NCBI GenBank assembly: GCA_030682795.1
Contig: JAUXNJ010000040.1
Span: 1-64,000 of the forward strand
Reading direction: 5' to 3'
DNA from: Sphingobacteriaceae bacterium
GTDB taxonomy: Bacteria; Bacteroidota; Bacteroidia; UBA7662
Length of the DNA: 64,000 nucleotides
Made by a program: the position numbers and the translations under genes. The number at the start of each line of letters is the position of its first letter. The stretch's first letter is position 1. The notes beneath the pieces are model-generated. The model was given only the letters and a program-made list of their open reading frames with translations. It had not been told where the DNA came from and ran no database searches. This document shows, one piece after another, positions 1-7,631 of the stretch.

Positions 1-413
1 TGCCCTACGCCTGTTCCATCGGGTCCCAATGAAGGCGTTACTCCCTGTGGTAATGCTTGTTGTGCAAAATTCAATCGCTCCAAAACTCGAGTTCTTGCCC
101 AATATATTTCCGCATCGTCATTAAAAATGACGAAGATGAAACTCATGCCGAACATAGATGCGCCCCGAATGGCTTTTACATTTGGAATGCCTTGTAAATT
201 CGAAATCAAAGGATAGGTAATTTGGTCTTCCATGATTTGCGGATTACGCCCCATCCATTCGGTATAAACAATTACCTGATTTTCGGAAAGATCGGGAATG
301 GCATCAACGGGAGTTGTCATTACAGACCAAACGCCTCCCACCACAATAAGCAAAATGCCAATCCAAACAAAGAACCGGTTATGCGTTGACCATGAAATGA
401 TTTTTTCTATCAT
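1..413 (-). CDS. CusA/CzcA-type heavy-metal RND efflux pump, N-terminal part
   Basis: Partial gene cut by the left window edge; only about 137 N-terminal residues are present. The protein starts MIEKIISWSTHNRFFVWIG, followed by a first transmembrane helix (about residues 12-32) and the stretch PVDAIPDLSENQVIVYTEW, which is characteristic of the heavy-metal efflux branch of RND pumps (CusA/CzcA). These inner-membrane proton antiporters export Cu(I)/Ag(I) or Zn/Co/Cd through a tripartite complex with a periplasmic adaptor and an outer-membrane channel. It is the third gene of a minus-strand run with a heavy-metal-binding lipoprotein and a HYC_CC_PP protein, which favours copper or silver as substrate (inference). 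The ATG at 413 is preceded by a 22 bp gap from the upstream gene. Confidence 0.9.
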   Translation of the reverse strand, partial: MIEKIISWSTHNRFFVWIGILLIVVGGVWSVMTTPVDAIPDLSENQVIVYTEWMGRNPQIMEDQITYPLISNLQGIPNVKAIRGASMFGMSFIFVIFNDDAEIYWARTRVLERLNFAQQALPQGVTPSLGPDGTGVG

Positions 414-435
414 GAGTTACAATTATTAGAACGAC

Positions 436-699
436 TTAATGATTTGTGTGTGTGCTGTCGTGGTTATGTTGCTCATCCATTTCTTCAACTTTTTGCAAAT
501 CCATGTTGCACTTGGGGCATTGACCGGGTTTGTCATATGTTTTTTCTCCCTCACATTTCATGGGGCATTGGTATCTGGTATTTTCGGTTTGTTCCGTAGC
601 AGTTTTTTCTGTTTTGCTTTCAGATGTTTTGTTTCCGCAGGAAGCAAAAAACATTATTACGATAAATGATAATGTTGTGATGATGGTATTGTTTTTCAT
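436..699 (-). CDS. heavy-metal-binding domain lipoprotein
   Basis: Small lipoprotein of 87 aa. The start at 699 (MKNNTIITTLSF) is chosen because it gives a clean signal peptide with lipobox FASC; the longer upstream reading adds an unlikely leader. The mature part has a Ser/Thr/Glu-rich linker and then the heavy-metal-binding domain YQCPMKCEGEKTYDKPGQCP, CNMDL, with cysteines and methionines as ligands, and a His-rich tail (EQHNHDSTHTNH). Such domains occur in CusB-like adaptors or alone beside copper pumps and are thought to buffer or deliver periplasmic metal. It lies 22 bp upstream of the RND pump gene and 111 bp downstream of the HYC_CC_PP gene, so it is probably co-transcribed with them. 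Confidence 0.85.
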   Translation of the reverse strand: MKNNTIITTLSFIVIMFFASCGNKTSESKTEKTATEQTENTRYQCPMKCEGEKTYDKPGQCPKCNMDLQKVEEMDEQHNHDSTHTNH

Positions 700-810
700 T
701 TTGATTTGAATTATGAGTTTGAAATAAATGCTTAAAGTATTGCACTGATAAAAGCACAACAAGCCGATACACTAAAAAAGTGTCGGCTTAAAAAAACATA
801 AAAAGTAAAA

Positions 811-1203
811 TCAAATACGAAAAACGCAATAACGGATGTAAAGCGGATGCTTTAAGTCATCGGGCGGGTGTGTGCTGTGGTCAAACTCGGCTGAAAGAAG
901 CGGAGTTTTGTAATCAAAAGTCAGGTTAGTTGAAATGGCAGGTTGAAAGTCTGTAACCTTTACAATTTTATAGGAAACCAGTTGCGTCTTTTGCTGTTTG
1001 TCATCTAATTTAATGGTAGTGGTTTCGTCTTTGCAACAATCCTTTTTCATTTTCTTGCTGCCACAAGGACACGTATGTTTAGTGTCAAAGGGGTTGAAGG
1101 AAACTGATGTTACTTTGCCACCACAATAATGAGCCGATGCCGTTATCCCGATAGCGGGTATCAGGTAAAGGAACATTAAGAGTATGACAGTTATTCTTTT
1201 CAT
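811..1203 (-). CDS. HYC_CC_PP family protein
   Basis: Protein of 130 aa with an N-terminal signal peptide (MKRITVILLMFLYLIPAIG) and the three signatures that name the Bacteroidota HYC_CC_PP family: HYCGGK near residue 25, CPCGSKK with DCCKDE near residues 45-60, and HPPDD near residue 112. The cysteine/histidine content suggests periplasmic metal binding; the exact role is not established. It is the first gene of the metal-resistance run (then heavy-metal-binding lipoprotein, then RND pump). A good Bacteroidota -7 element lies 22 nt upstream of its start. Confidence 0.85.
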   Translation of the reverse strand: MKRITVILLMFLYLIPAIGITASAHYCGGKVTSVSFNPFDTKHTCPCGSKKMKKDCCKDETTTIKLDDKQQKTQLVSYKIVKVTDFQPAISTNLTFDYKTPLLSAEFDHSTHPPDDLKHPLYIRYCVFRI

Positions 1204-1575
1204 TCAGTCGCTTAAACGTAAGGACAAAGATAACATTTTTTTATGATTGAAGGTTTATCCACACCCTAAAAGTTTAATCGTGGCATTGCACTAAACAGAG
1301 CGTTGGCGGTTTGGCTCTTTTGACTTTGCCTTCGGGTTGGCTCGTGCGCAGGCAGGCAAAGGCAAATGTGCCAAACGCGGGCGGCATAGAATTTCAAAAA
1401 TTTTTGTGCGGTGGAAAAAAAATTAAAACACAGAAGGGTCGGCAATGAGTGTCGGTTTACTCGTTGTCCATTTGTTGTATCATTTCTATGTCTTTGGTCG
1501 CCTGTCAAAATGGTTTACTTTTTTCTCGCTTATGTTCGTGTCTGTCTGTCGGGTGGTGTCGTTCTCTACACTTGC
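1204..1575. other. gene-free stretch, probable gene-less cassette remnant
   Basis: No credible coding sequence; the open frames here have no recognisable domain and odd composition. At 1281-1308 the text GCATTGCACTAAACAGAGCGTTGGC resembles the right arm of the array repeats (compare CATTGCAGCCAAACGCGTGTTG at 23180-23200). GTTGGCGG at 1302-1309 nearly matches the reverse complement of the CTGCCAAC that opens repeat 1. The stretch 1302-1582 therefore looks like a decayed or gene-less cassette of about 280 bp. Confidence 0.4.
1225..1232 (-). promoter_or_regulatory. Bacteroidota -7 element (TATCTTTG)
   Basis: On the minus strand TATCTTTG fits the TAnnTTTG consensus exactly and ends 22 nt before the ATG of the HYC_CC_PP gene. 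No clear -33 TTG is seen at the expected distance, so the call rests on the -7 element and its position. Confidence 0.5.
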
Positions 1576-1709
1576 TGCCAACGGTTTGCGGCTTTGCGTT
1601 CGGGCGGGATTTTTAGCACTAAACTCGATACGAAGAACCGAATTTCAAATATAGCAAAAAGCGTCAAACAGAGCACTGAACCCCGCCTGACGCAAAACCG
1701 CTGTTAGGT
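1576..1709. repeat. attC-like repeat 1
   Basis: It runs from GCCAAC to GTTAGGT. The left arm GCGGCTTTGCG..GGCGGG pairs with a right arm whose reverse complement is GCGGTTTTGCG..GGCGGG. It is the leftmost intact repeat. The GTTAGGTGC at its right end is matched by GCACCTAAC at 6109-6117, the far end of the cassette 1703-6117. Confidence 0.85.
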
Positions 1710-1727
1710 GCTGGCGTTCTCAAATTG

Positions 1728-2456
1728 TCAATTGTCCTTGAGTTCATTTTCTGTCTCTGTTTTTGTTGTGAATTTTCGGAATAGTTCATAATAAAAACCT
1801 ATTACAAGAAAGTCTCGCCCTGTTTCATCATTTATCTTGTAGTCGAACTGATGTAAATATCCAATTTGCAAAGTTGTTGCCTTTGATGGTTTATAACTAA
1901 TCGTATATTGTAATCTGTTTCGTTCAAAGTAAGGTTCATTGTTGGTAAAAAACAATTCGTTACTAATACTTGACTGAAAAGGTTTGTAGCCATTTCGTTC
2001 TTTGCCAAATGGATAAGATGCACCAAGTCTATAACGAAAACGGTTTCGGTAACCATTACTCGTCCATCGCAATTCTGCTCTGTATCGTTGTTCTATTTTA
2101 AATTTACCAATTGATTGAAAAAGAATTATCTGAGGCCAAACTCTAAATTCATCATTGTTTTTAGGCAAAACAAAGTTGCCTCCTTCTTTATAAGTTTGGT
2201 AACTTCCTGCTCCTAAAGTCAATTTTACATTTTTATGCACTTTGTAGTTAATACCGCCCTTATATTCGTAGTAGTGAAAGTTGTTGTAAAACCTTAATGA
2301 CCGCAATTGGGCTTCGCCAAATAAACTTAGTTTGTCATTGTAGTTGTATTTAATGTTCAATATATTCCAAGAGCCTAAAACTATTTGTTGTGAATATGAT
2401 ATTACAGGATGAAGTGCTAAAAAGAAAAATAATAGTATCGTTCGTTTTTTATTCAT
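1728..2456 (-). CDS. DUF2490 domain protein (predicted outer-membrane beta-barrel)
   Basis: About 242 aa. The start at 2456 (MNKKRTILLFFFLAL) is chosen since it opens a clean signal peptide ending near SYSQQ; two upstream ATGs (2465, 2483) only add a lysine-rich leader. The mature part alternates aromatic and polar residues in beta-strand rhythm (LFGEAQLRSLRF, YHYYEYKGGINY, IEQRYRAELRW, RFRYRLGASYPF). This is the DUF2490 pattern, a family predicted to form outer-membrane barrels of unknown function. It is the last gene of the six-gene cassette 1703-6117 and overlaps the MscS-like gene by 8 bp. A second, divergent DUF2490 gene lies in the same cassette (4488-5270). Confidence 0.75.
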   Translation of the reverse strand: MNKKRTILLFFFLALHPVISYSQQIVLGSWNILNIKYNYNDKLSLFGEAQLRSLRFYNNFHYYEYKGGINYKVHKNVKLTLGAGSYQTYKEGGNFVLPKNNDEFRVWPQIILFQSIGKFKIEQRYRAELRWTSNGYRNRFRYRLGASYPFGKERNGYKPFQSSISNELFFTNNEPYFERNRLQYTISYKPSKATTLQIGYLHQFDYKINDETGRDFLVIGFYYELFRKFTTKTETENELKDN

Positions 2457-2967
2457 TAATTTCATTTTCTTTTGCTTTTTCAACTACCAAAAAGGAGCTT
2501 TTAAGTAGTAAAGCATTAGGTATTGTTAGTATGCCTCTATTTAGTGTTTTAATAAATACAAAAAAGTAGGTAATATCAATTAACTCGCCTTCTGTTTCTT
2601 TACCTTCAAATGTAATTGCAATGGTATCCCCAACTTTTATGGGGTGTTGAAAGAAGAGAATTAAACTTGCAGTAATGTTTGCTAGTATGGACATTTCGGC
2701 AAAAAGAGCAACGCCAAAAACGGTAATCAATGAACTTGCAAAAATTAAAATATTTTCTTGTTTTACACTCCATATAGCTACTATAATAATGCTAAGAACA
2801 ACAATTAATATGAGTCTGATTACTTTCAAAACATCTTTTTGTTCTGCATTCTTGAAGGAAGAATTTTTTATTGTTAGTTTAACGAAATACCTTGAAATTA
2901 TTTTTACAAAAAAAAAGCTAATTACGGCTATAATTGTTTCAATAATTTGAATTTTGTATGTTTCCAT
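2449..2967 (-). CDS. small MscS-family mechanosensitive channel
   Basis: Protein of 172 aa with three hydrophobic helices (about residues 10-28, 52-72 and 75-108) and then the MscS beta-domain text FFQHPIKVGDTIAITFEGKE and TEGELIDITYFFVFIKTLNRG, ending IPNALLL. This is the core of the MscS family, close to the minimum length: the long cytoplasmic cage domain of E. coli MscS is absent. The expected role is a pore in the inner membrane that opens on membrane tension and releases solutes. It sits between the Fic gene (2 bp upstream) and DUF2490 (8 bp overlap), so translation is probably coupled. Confidence 0.8.
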   Translation of the reverse strand: METYKIQIIETIIAVISFFFVKIISRYFVKLTIKNSSFKNAEQKDVLKVIRLILIVVLSIIIVAIWSVKQENILIFASSLITVFGVALFAEMSILANITASLILFFQHPIKVGDTIAITFEGKETEGELIDITYFFVFIKTLNRGILTIPNALLLKSSFLVVEKAKENEINE

Positions 2968-2969
2968 TT

Positions 2970-3767
2970 TTATTGTAGTGTTAGTAGGTTTTCTCTATTT
3001 AAACCAGTTTGGTTAATACTCTCAAAAAGCAACTTGGCATTGTATAATAATCGGTCAAGTTCTTGTTCAAAAAATTGTGAAGTGTCATTGTTCCATTTGT
3101 CTGGTTGTTTCATAAGTTCTTTGAAGCTATTACTCAAGGTGTTTATGTATTCCCTTTTTTGTGAAGCATCATTTATAAATATAGGAGGGAATAAGTCATA
3201 CATCAACATCCAGTTTTTTGCAATTCTTGTTACACGTCCGTTTCCATCTACAAAAGGGTGTATTCTTATTAACTCGTGATGAAAGTAGATTGCTCTGATA
3301 ATTGGATTTGAAATTGTTTGCATTTTATAAAATAGTTCAGAAACTAATTGTGGAACTATCGTTGGCTCGGGACAAATGTGTGCTCCAACTTGAACAAGAG
3401 TTTGCCTGTATCGGTTAGGGTGAATGGAATTAGTTTCAGGAGAAACTAAACGCAATAGCTGAAATAATTGAACCTCTTTTTCAAAATTGTTTTGTAAAAT
3501 TATTTCTTCAACAACAAAATCTAGCGATAATTTTAAATTCAGTAAATACTCCTTGGCCTCATCTTCGTTTTGTGCCTCCATTTGAGCATTTTTAATTCCA
3601 ACAAGTTCTTTTAGATTATGAAAACCTGTTAAATAAATGTCTAAAAGGTCATCGTCTAGGTGGTGTCTGCTATAAATAATTAGGCGATAAATTGACTTTA
3701 TGATTTTTTCAATTTCATCTATTTTATTTTGATTTATTTGTATGATTTCTACGGGTAGTAATTTCAT
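2970..3767 (-). CDS. Fic family protein
   Basis: Protein of 265 aa with the complete Fic motif HPFVDGNGRVTR at residues 170-181 (HPFxDGNGRxxR), including the catalytic histidine. Fic enzymes transfer AMP or other nucleotides onto target hydroxyls. N-terminal residues 1-110 are helical and lack the S/TxxxE(G/N) inhibitory motif in the usual place as far as I can see. The segment IHPNRYRQTLVQVGAHICPEP before the core resembles the Fic_N-type arrangement. It overlaps terC by 4 bp and lies 2 bp from the MscS-like gene. Its position between membrane proteins is unusual for a Fic toxin; no antitoxin gene is adjacent. Confidence 0.88.
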   Translation of the reverse strand: MKLLPVEIIQINQNKIDEIEKIIKSIYRLIIYSRHHLDDDLLDIYLTGFHNLKELVGIKNAQMEAQNEDEAKEYLLNLKLSLDFVVEEIILQNNFEKEVQLFQLLRLVSPETNSIHPNRYRQTLVQVGAHICPEPTIVPQLVSELFYKMQTISNPIIRAIYFHHELIRIHPFVDGNGRVTRIAKNWMLMYDLFPPIFINDASQKREYINTLSNSFKELMKQPDKWNNDTSQFFEQELDRLLYNAKLLFESINQTGLNRENLLTLQ

Positions 3768-4474
3768 TTTGTATATTCTTTATTTGGCATTGTATTAGTT
3801 TTTACTTGTATAAAATTTACGACAAAGGAGAATGCCATTGAAAAATAGATATAACCTTTAGGTATTTCAAAATGCAACCCTTCGCCTAACAAAGCAACAC
3901 CTATCATAATTAAAAAAGATAGTGCTAAAATTTTGAATGAAGGATGTTTTTGTATAAATTCACTTATTGGTTTTGACGCAATAAGCATTATAACCACACT
4001 AACTATTACTGCTACATACATTATCCACAGTTCTTTTACCATACCTACTGCGGTAATAATGCTATCTACAGAAAAAACTAAATCCAAGATTATAATTTCT
4101 ATCAGTAGCTTTCTAAAATTACCATTTATAGTTTTTGCCTTTTCAGGATTATTAGCCAATTCTGTTTTGTGGTAGATTTCTTTAGTGCTTTTCCAAATCA
4201 AAAATATACCTCCTAATATTAATATTACTCCTTTCCCTGAAATGTCTATATTAAGTAACGTAAAAAGTGTTTGGTCTAATTTTAATATCCAAGTGATACC
4301 TGCTAATAATATAAGTCTAAAAACCACAGCCAAGCCAAGCCCCATATATCGAAGTTTGTTTCTTTGTTCGGGCGGTAATTTGTCAGTAAGTATTGAGATA
4401 AAAATGATATTGTCAATACCCAAAATTAATTCTAAAGATATAAGGGTAAGAAGTGGTAGTATGAATTCGCTCAT
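3764..4474 (-). CDS. TerC family integral membrane protein
   Basis: Protein of 236 aa with about seven hydrophobic helices. It opens with MSEFILPLLTLISLELILGIDNIIFISIL and has a second acidic helix LDLVFSVDSIITAVGM. These two D-containing membrane motifs (GIDN, SVDS) are the TerC/Alx signature. Family members are linked to tellurite resistance and Mn2+ export, and to metal loading of exported proteins. It is the third gene of the six-gene cassette and overlaps fic by 4 bp. The metal or stress theme agrees with neighbouring cassettes, but the substrate here is unknown. Confidence 0.88.
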   Translation of the reverse strand: MSEFILPLLTLISLELILGIDNIIFISILTDKLPPEQRNKLRYMGLGLAVVFRLILLAGITWILKLDQTLFTLLNIDISGKGVILILGGIFLIWKSTKEIYHKTELANNPEKAKTINGNFRKLLIEIIILDLVFSVDSIITAVGMVKELWIMYVAVIVSVVIMLIASKPISEFIQKHPSFKILALSFLIMIGVALLGEGLHFEIPKGYIYFSMAFSFVVNFIQVKTNTMPNKEYTK

Positions 4475-4487
4475 TGGTTTTTATTAA

Positions 4488-5270
4488 TTATTGTATTGTT
4501 TTTTTACTCAAGTCTATATTGAAGTTTGCGTTTAAAATAAGTCCGTTATTGTATTGAAATACATTTCTACTGTTCACTTCTCTGCCTAATTGAACTATTT
4601 GATTTAGGTACCCTGCTTCAATACGGACAGAAGAATTAAAGCGATAGCCCAAAAGAATACCTAACCTGTTTTGGTCAAAAATATTTTCATTTACGTTTTT
4701 TCCAAAACCAATAAATATTTCGTCATAAATAGCAACATAAGGCGTTTTGTCTTTTACCTCCGTTCCTTTTAACGGAACTTGACAACGAAACATATACCTA
4801 AAACGGTTTAACAACGGAAACTCATCTTCTTTGTTCAAATTGGTTGTAGAGTATCTGCCAACCCAACGTTGCTCAAGCATAAATCGGTGTGATAAATCTG
4901 GAATACCTACTTTGTCGGTTATTGTTGCCATTTGAAAAAGGCGATGTTCGGTAAAATCTTTACCCATTCCATTTATTGGGATTTCACCATAAGGAAAAGT
5001 TTCTATCCAAGCATAGCCAACTCGAAGCTGTATTTTTGGATTCAGTTGATAATTTAACCCAACACGTAATAAACTTTGTTGCCATTCAGTAATTATATCG
5101 TTTCTACGAAATTGATATTCGGTATGTAACCCGAATTTATTGTTTAACTTAAAAGTTCCAAAATAATTATACCAACCAATAGAATTATGGTTTGTAATTC
5201 TTGTGTTTTGAGCGAATGTAATATTACTCAATAGTATAAAAGATATTAAAGTTATTTTTCGGAGTATCAT
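4488..5270 (-). CDS. DUF2490 domain protein, second copy
   Basis: About 260 aa. The start at 5270 (MILRKITLISFILLSNITFAQ) gives a signal peptide ending in FAQ, while the longer upstream frame runs through the terminator hairpin at 5287-5311. The mature text (HTEYQFRRNDIITEWQQSLL, YQLNPKIQLRVGYAWIETFP, LEQRWVGRY, NRFRYMFRCQVPL, RIEAGYLNQIVQLG) is DUF2490-like with barrel-type strands. It is related to but clearly diverged from the DUF2490 protein at 1728-2456; both belong to one cassette. The function of the family is unknown. Confidence 0.78.
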   Translation of the reverse strand: MILRKITLISFILLSNITFAQNTRITNHNSIGWYNYFGTFKLNNKFGLHTEYQFRRNDIITEWQQSLLRVGLNYQLNPKIQLRVGYAWIETFPYGEIPINGMGKDFTEHRLFQMATITDKVGIPDLSHRFMLEQRWVGRYSTTNLNKEDEFPLLNRFRYMFRCQVPLKGTEVKDKTPYVAIYDEIFIGFGKNVNENIFDQNRLGILLGYRFNSSVRIEAGYLNQIVQLGREVNSRNVFQYNNGLILNANFNIDLSKKTIQ

Positions 5271-5286
5271 AAATTGAAAAGAGAAA

Positions 5287-5311
5287 TAGGGGTGAGCCTT
5301 GCTCACCCCTA
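5287..5311 (-). terminator. hairpin between lipoprotein and DUF2490 genes
   Basis: TAGGGGTGAGC / CTT / GCTCACCCCTA forms a perfect 11 bp stem just after the stop of the lipoprotein gene (5320). On the minus strand it is followed by T-rich TTTCTCTTTTC. It is likely a terminator or attenuator that reduces read-through into the other five genes of the cassette. Confidence 0.65.
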
Positions 5312-5319
5312 TTAGGAAA

Positions 5320-5985
5320 TTATTTTGTTGCTGGTGCAAATGGAAGCGAAGATTTATGTACAATAATTCTAAGTTTTCCGTCTTTGCCTTTTTTGAAAAC
5401 CCAAGTTTTGTCTACCATAACTTCCTTCCCGTCTTTGCCTGTTACCCATACATTACCCATTGTTATGGCTACTGAACCATAAATTTGTATCCCTTCATTT
5501 TTTTCTCCTGAGTTGTCATATCTTGCTTTTACCCAAGGTGTCAATGCAAAGCCTTTGTCGTTAGGATAGTCGGGGTCGCCACCAATAAAATAAGCTAATG
5601 CACCCTTTTTGTCGTTTCTAAAAGTTTGGTCGCCATAGGCTAATGTTGGTTTGAAAAACACTTTACCGCTGTCATAATTGTAGGCAGAAGAAAGTACTTC
5701 ACTTGCAAATGCTTTGTAATCACCACCTTCTTCTTTCAGTTTGCCGATTTTTACCAAGGCATCGCACCAAGCCTGTTGTGCAGCATTTACTTCTTCGTAC
5801 GTAATAATCGTTTGTGCACCTTCTTCAACGTAAACAAGTCCTAAATCGTTAATTGTTTTTTGTACGCTCTGGTTTGTTTGAGCAATTACCTTGTTTGCCT
5901 CATCTTTTACTTTTTCTGTTGCTTGGTTGCAAGATGTTACTAAACTCGTTGTTACAAGTAAACCGAAAATCCATTTTTTTTTCAT
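5320..5985 (-). CDS. NTF2/SnoaL-like lipoprotein, function unknown
   Basis: About 221 aa with a signal peptide and lipobox (VTTSLVTSC, Cys near residue 19), a helical linker, and a C-terminal domain ending VMVDKTWVFKKGKDGKLRIIVHKSSLP. This reads like the last strands of an NTF2/SnoaL-type fold (SxxW/TW..V.....G.w.I..h.SS). It is the first gene of the six-gene cassette, with a -7 promoter element upstream and a hairpin downstream, so it may be expressed more than the genes behind it. Assignment to the fold is by eye; I do not claim an enzymatic function. Confidence 0.6.
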   Translation of the reverse strand: MKKKWIFGLLVTTSLVTSCNQATEKVKDEANKVIAQTNQSVQKTINDLGLVYVEEGAQTIITYEEVNAAQQAWCDALVKIGKLKEEGGDYKAFASEVLSSAYNYDSGKVFFKPTLAYGDQTFRNDKKGALAYFIGGDPDYPNDKGFALTPWVKARYDNSGEKNEGIQIYGSVAITMGNVWVTGKDGKEVMVDKTWVFKKGKDGKLRIIVHKSSLPFAPATK

Positions 5986-6047
5986 TGTCATTTTATTTAT
6001 TTTTTCTTTTGCCTACTTCTTAAAACGGTGTTCGGCTTTTCCGTGTG

Positions 6048-6055
6048 CAAAGATA
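6048..6055 (-). promoter_or_regulatory. Bacteroidota -7 element of the six-gene cassette
   Basis: TATCTTTG on the minus strand fits TAnnTTTG exactly, 63 nt before the lipoprotein start at 5985 and inside the cassette near its integrase-side end. The cassette therefore seems to carry its own promoter; no clear -33 element is seen. Confidence 0.45.
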
Positions 6056-6110
6056 ACTTATTTTTAGTGGCTGGGTTTTCAGTTTTAGTACGAGGCAGTC
6101 TTACGCTTGC

Positions 6111-6242
6111 ACCTAACGTTTTGCGGCTTTGCGAAGAAGCGGATTTCGGAGTACTAAACTGTCAATACATCACAAAAGTTGATGCGAGGTAGAATGTTCA
6201 ATTAACCACTGAACCCGCTTTTTTGCAAAACCGCTGTTATGC
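6111..6242. repeat. attC-like repeat 2
   Basis: It runs from ACCTAAC to GTTATGC. Stem arms: GCGGCTTTGCGAAGAAGCGG on the left, and GCGGTTTTGCAAAAAAGCGG as reverse complement of the right, with mismatches at stem positions 5, 11 and 14. The loop text (AGTACTAAACTGTCAATACA, then TTGATGCGAGGTAGAATG) is shared with repeats 8, 13 and 14 although the stem differs. Confidence 0.92.
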
Positions 6243-6266
6243 CTTCGTTGTTCTTTCATCCGTCTG

Positions 6267-7631
6267 TCAGTGCGTTAGGGAAGGCACACTCTTTGGCAAG
6301 TTTTGGTCAAGGGTTGGGATTGTGCGACTTGCCAATGTGTGTGACTTTGAAGCGTTGGCTTTTGTCTTGTTAAATATGTCGTTGTTTTCAATTAGGTCTG
6401 TGATTACTGCCTCAATTACTGGAACAGAAACAGCATTGCCCATTTGCTTATAAACCGCATTGTCGTTGTCTAGTAGTTTATATGTATCCGGGAAACCTTG
6501 AAGTCTTGCACATTCTCTCGGTGTCAATTTTCTTGCTCTGCCATTTTGAACAATTCCAAGTCTATTTGTGTCGGAAGCGGTCAGCGTAATTGAAATACTT
6601 TCGGGGTCAAGGAATTTGAAAACTTCAAATGACATATTTCCTGCTACTGGATTATACTTGTCTTCATAAGCACTCAAATAACCTTTGTTTACTAATGAAT
6701 TCAAAATGGTTTCAAGGTCGTTCTTTTTGTAAAATGTTTTAATTTGCTCAATTGTCAATGACTTTCCGTCTTGATGAGTGCCGAAAGTTTTCTTTCTTCG
6801 GTTTCCGATTAGAAGATTTAAAAATTCAATTTCTGCTTTTGTACACTTTCCTTTTATTCCTAATTCCCACGAGTGAATTGCTTGTCCACCTCTGTAATCA
6901 ATAAGTCTATAGCCGTGAAGTTTGGATAAATCTTCACCAACTACATTTTTTAACTTATTTACAAAGTCTTTTGTACACTCATATTTTTCTGGAAATTCTT
7001 TTTCAAGAATATCCTTTACTACTCGAATTGTTTTCGGTTCTGAAAAAAGTGAGGTTTGTCCGTTTTGTTCTTTAAATTTATGTGAGTCAGAAGCACCAAC
7101 GTCAGATTGAAGTTTCATTTTTATTGGTTCTTCTAATGTGCCAAGTATGTATATTCTTACTCTGTTTTGAGGAACACCAAAGTTGCTGCTGTTCAATAAA
7201 AGATAATTGACACTGTACCCAAGGTTTTTTAAACTATGGATGATCGTTTCAAAAGTCCGCCCTTCATCGTGTGTTGTAAGCCCTCGAACATTTTCTAACA
7301 AAAAGCCTTTAGGCTTGTATTTAGCAAGTAGTCTTTCCACTTCAAAAAATAGAGTTCCTCTTGTTTCGCCAAATCCTCTGCGTTTTCCTGCGTAGGAAAA
7401 CGATTGGCAAGGAAACCCTGCTAACATAAAATCAAAAGGAGGCAATTCCTCTACTTTAGTAACGTCTGAATATGGGTTGTGTCCAAAGTTCAATTCATAA
7501 GAAGCACAAGCATTCTTATCAATTTCTGATGAAAACACACATTCAGTTTTTAAATTAAACTTTTTACAAGCCTGTTCAAAACCTAAACGAATGCCTCCCG
7601 TTCCAGCGAATAAATCAATGAATTTTATCAT
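6267..7631 (-). CDS. DNA (cytosine-5) methyltransferase, restriction-modification
   Basis: Protein of 454 aa with the ordered motifs of C5-cytosine methyltransferases: motif I FIDLFAGTGG (4-13), motif IV GFPCQS with catalytic Cys75, motif VI ENV (113-115), motif VIII-like QNRVRIYILG, a variable target-recognition region (about 190-340), and C-terminal motifs ARLQGFPD and QMGNAVSVPV. The host enzyme methylates C5 of cytosine in a restriction site. The last about 35 residues (after the motif X region) are low-complexity and run almost to repeat 2, so the true family C-terminus may be shorter than this frame. It overlaps the endonuclease gene by 4 bp (ATGA); the set is one cassette (6236-9195). 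Confidence 0.92.
   Translation of the reverse strand: MIKFIDLFAGTGGIRLGFEQACKKFNLKTECVFSSEIDKNACASYELNFGHNPYSDVTKVEELPPFDFMLAGFPCQSFSYAGKRRGFGETRGTLFFEVERLLAKYKPKGFLLENVRGLTTHDEGRTFETIIHSLKNLGYSVNYLLLNSSNFGVPQNRVRIYILGTLEEPIKMKLQSDVGASDSHKFKEQNGQTSLFSEPKTIRVVKDILEKEFPEKYECTKDFVNKLKNVVGEDLSKLHGYRLIDYRGGQAIHSWELGIKGKCTKAEIEFLNLLIGNRRKKTFGTHQDGKSLTIEQIKTFYKKNDLETILNSLVNKGYLSAYEDKYNPVAGNMSFEVFKFLDPESISITLTASDTNRLGIVQNGRARKLTPRECARLQGFPDTYKLLDNDNAVYKQMGNAVSVPVIEAVITDLIENNDIFNKTKANASKSHTLASRTIPTLDQNLPKSVPSLTH

Noticed and set aside
1266-1508. Open frame of 80 codons on the minus strand beside repeat 1
   Set aside because: No domain, signal or homologous pattern; it overlaps a stretch that looks like repeat remnant and its composition is like the other gene-free cassette DNA.
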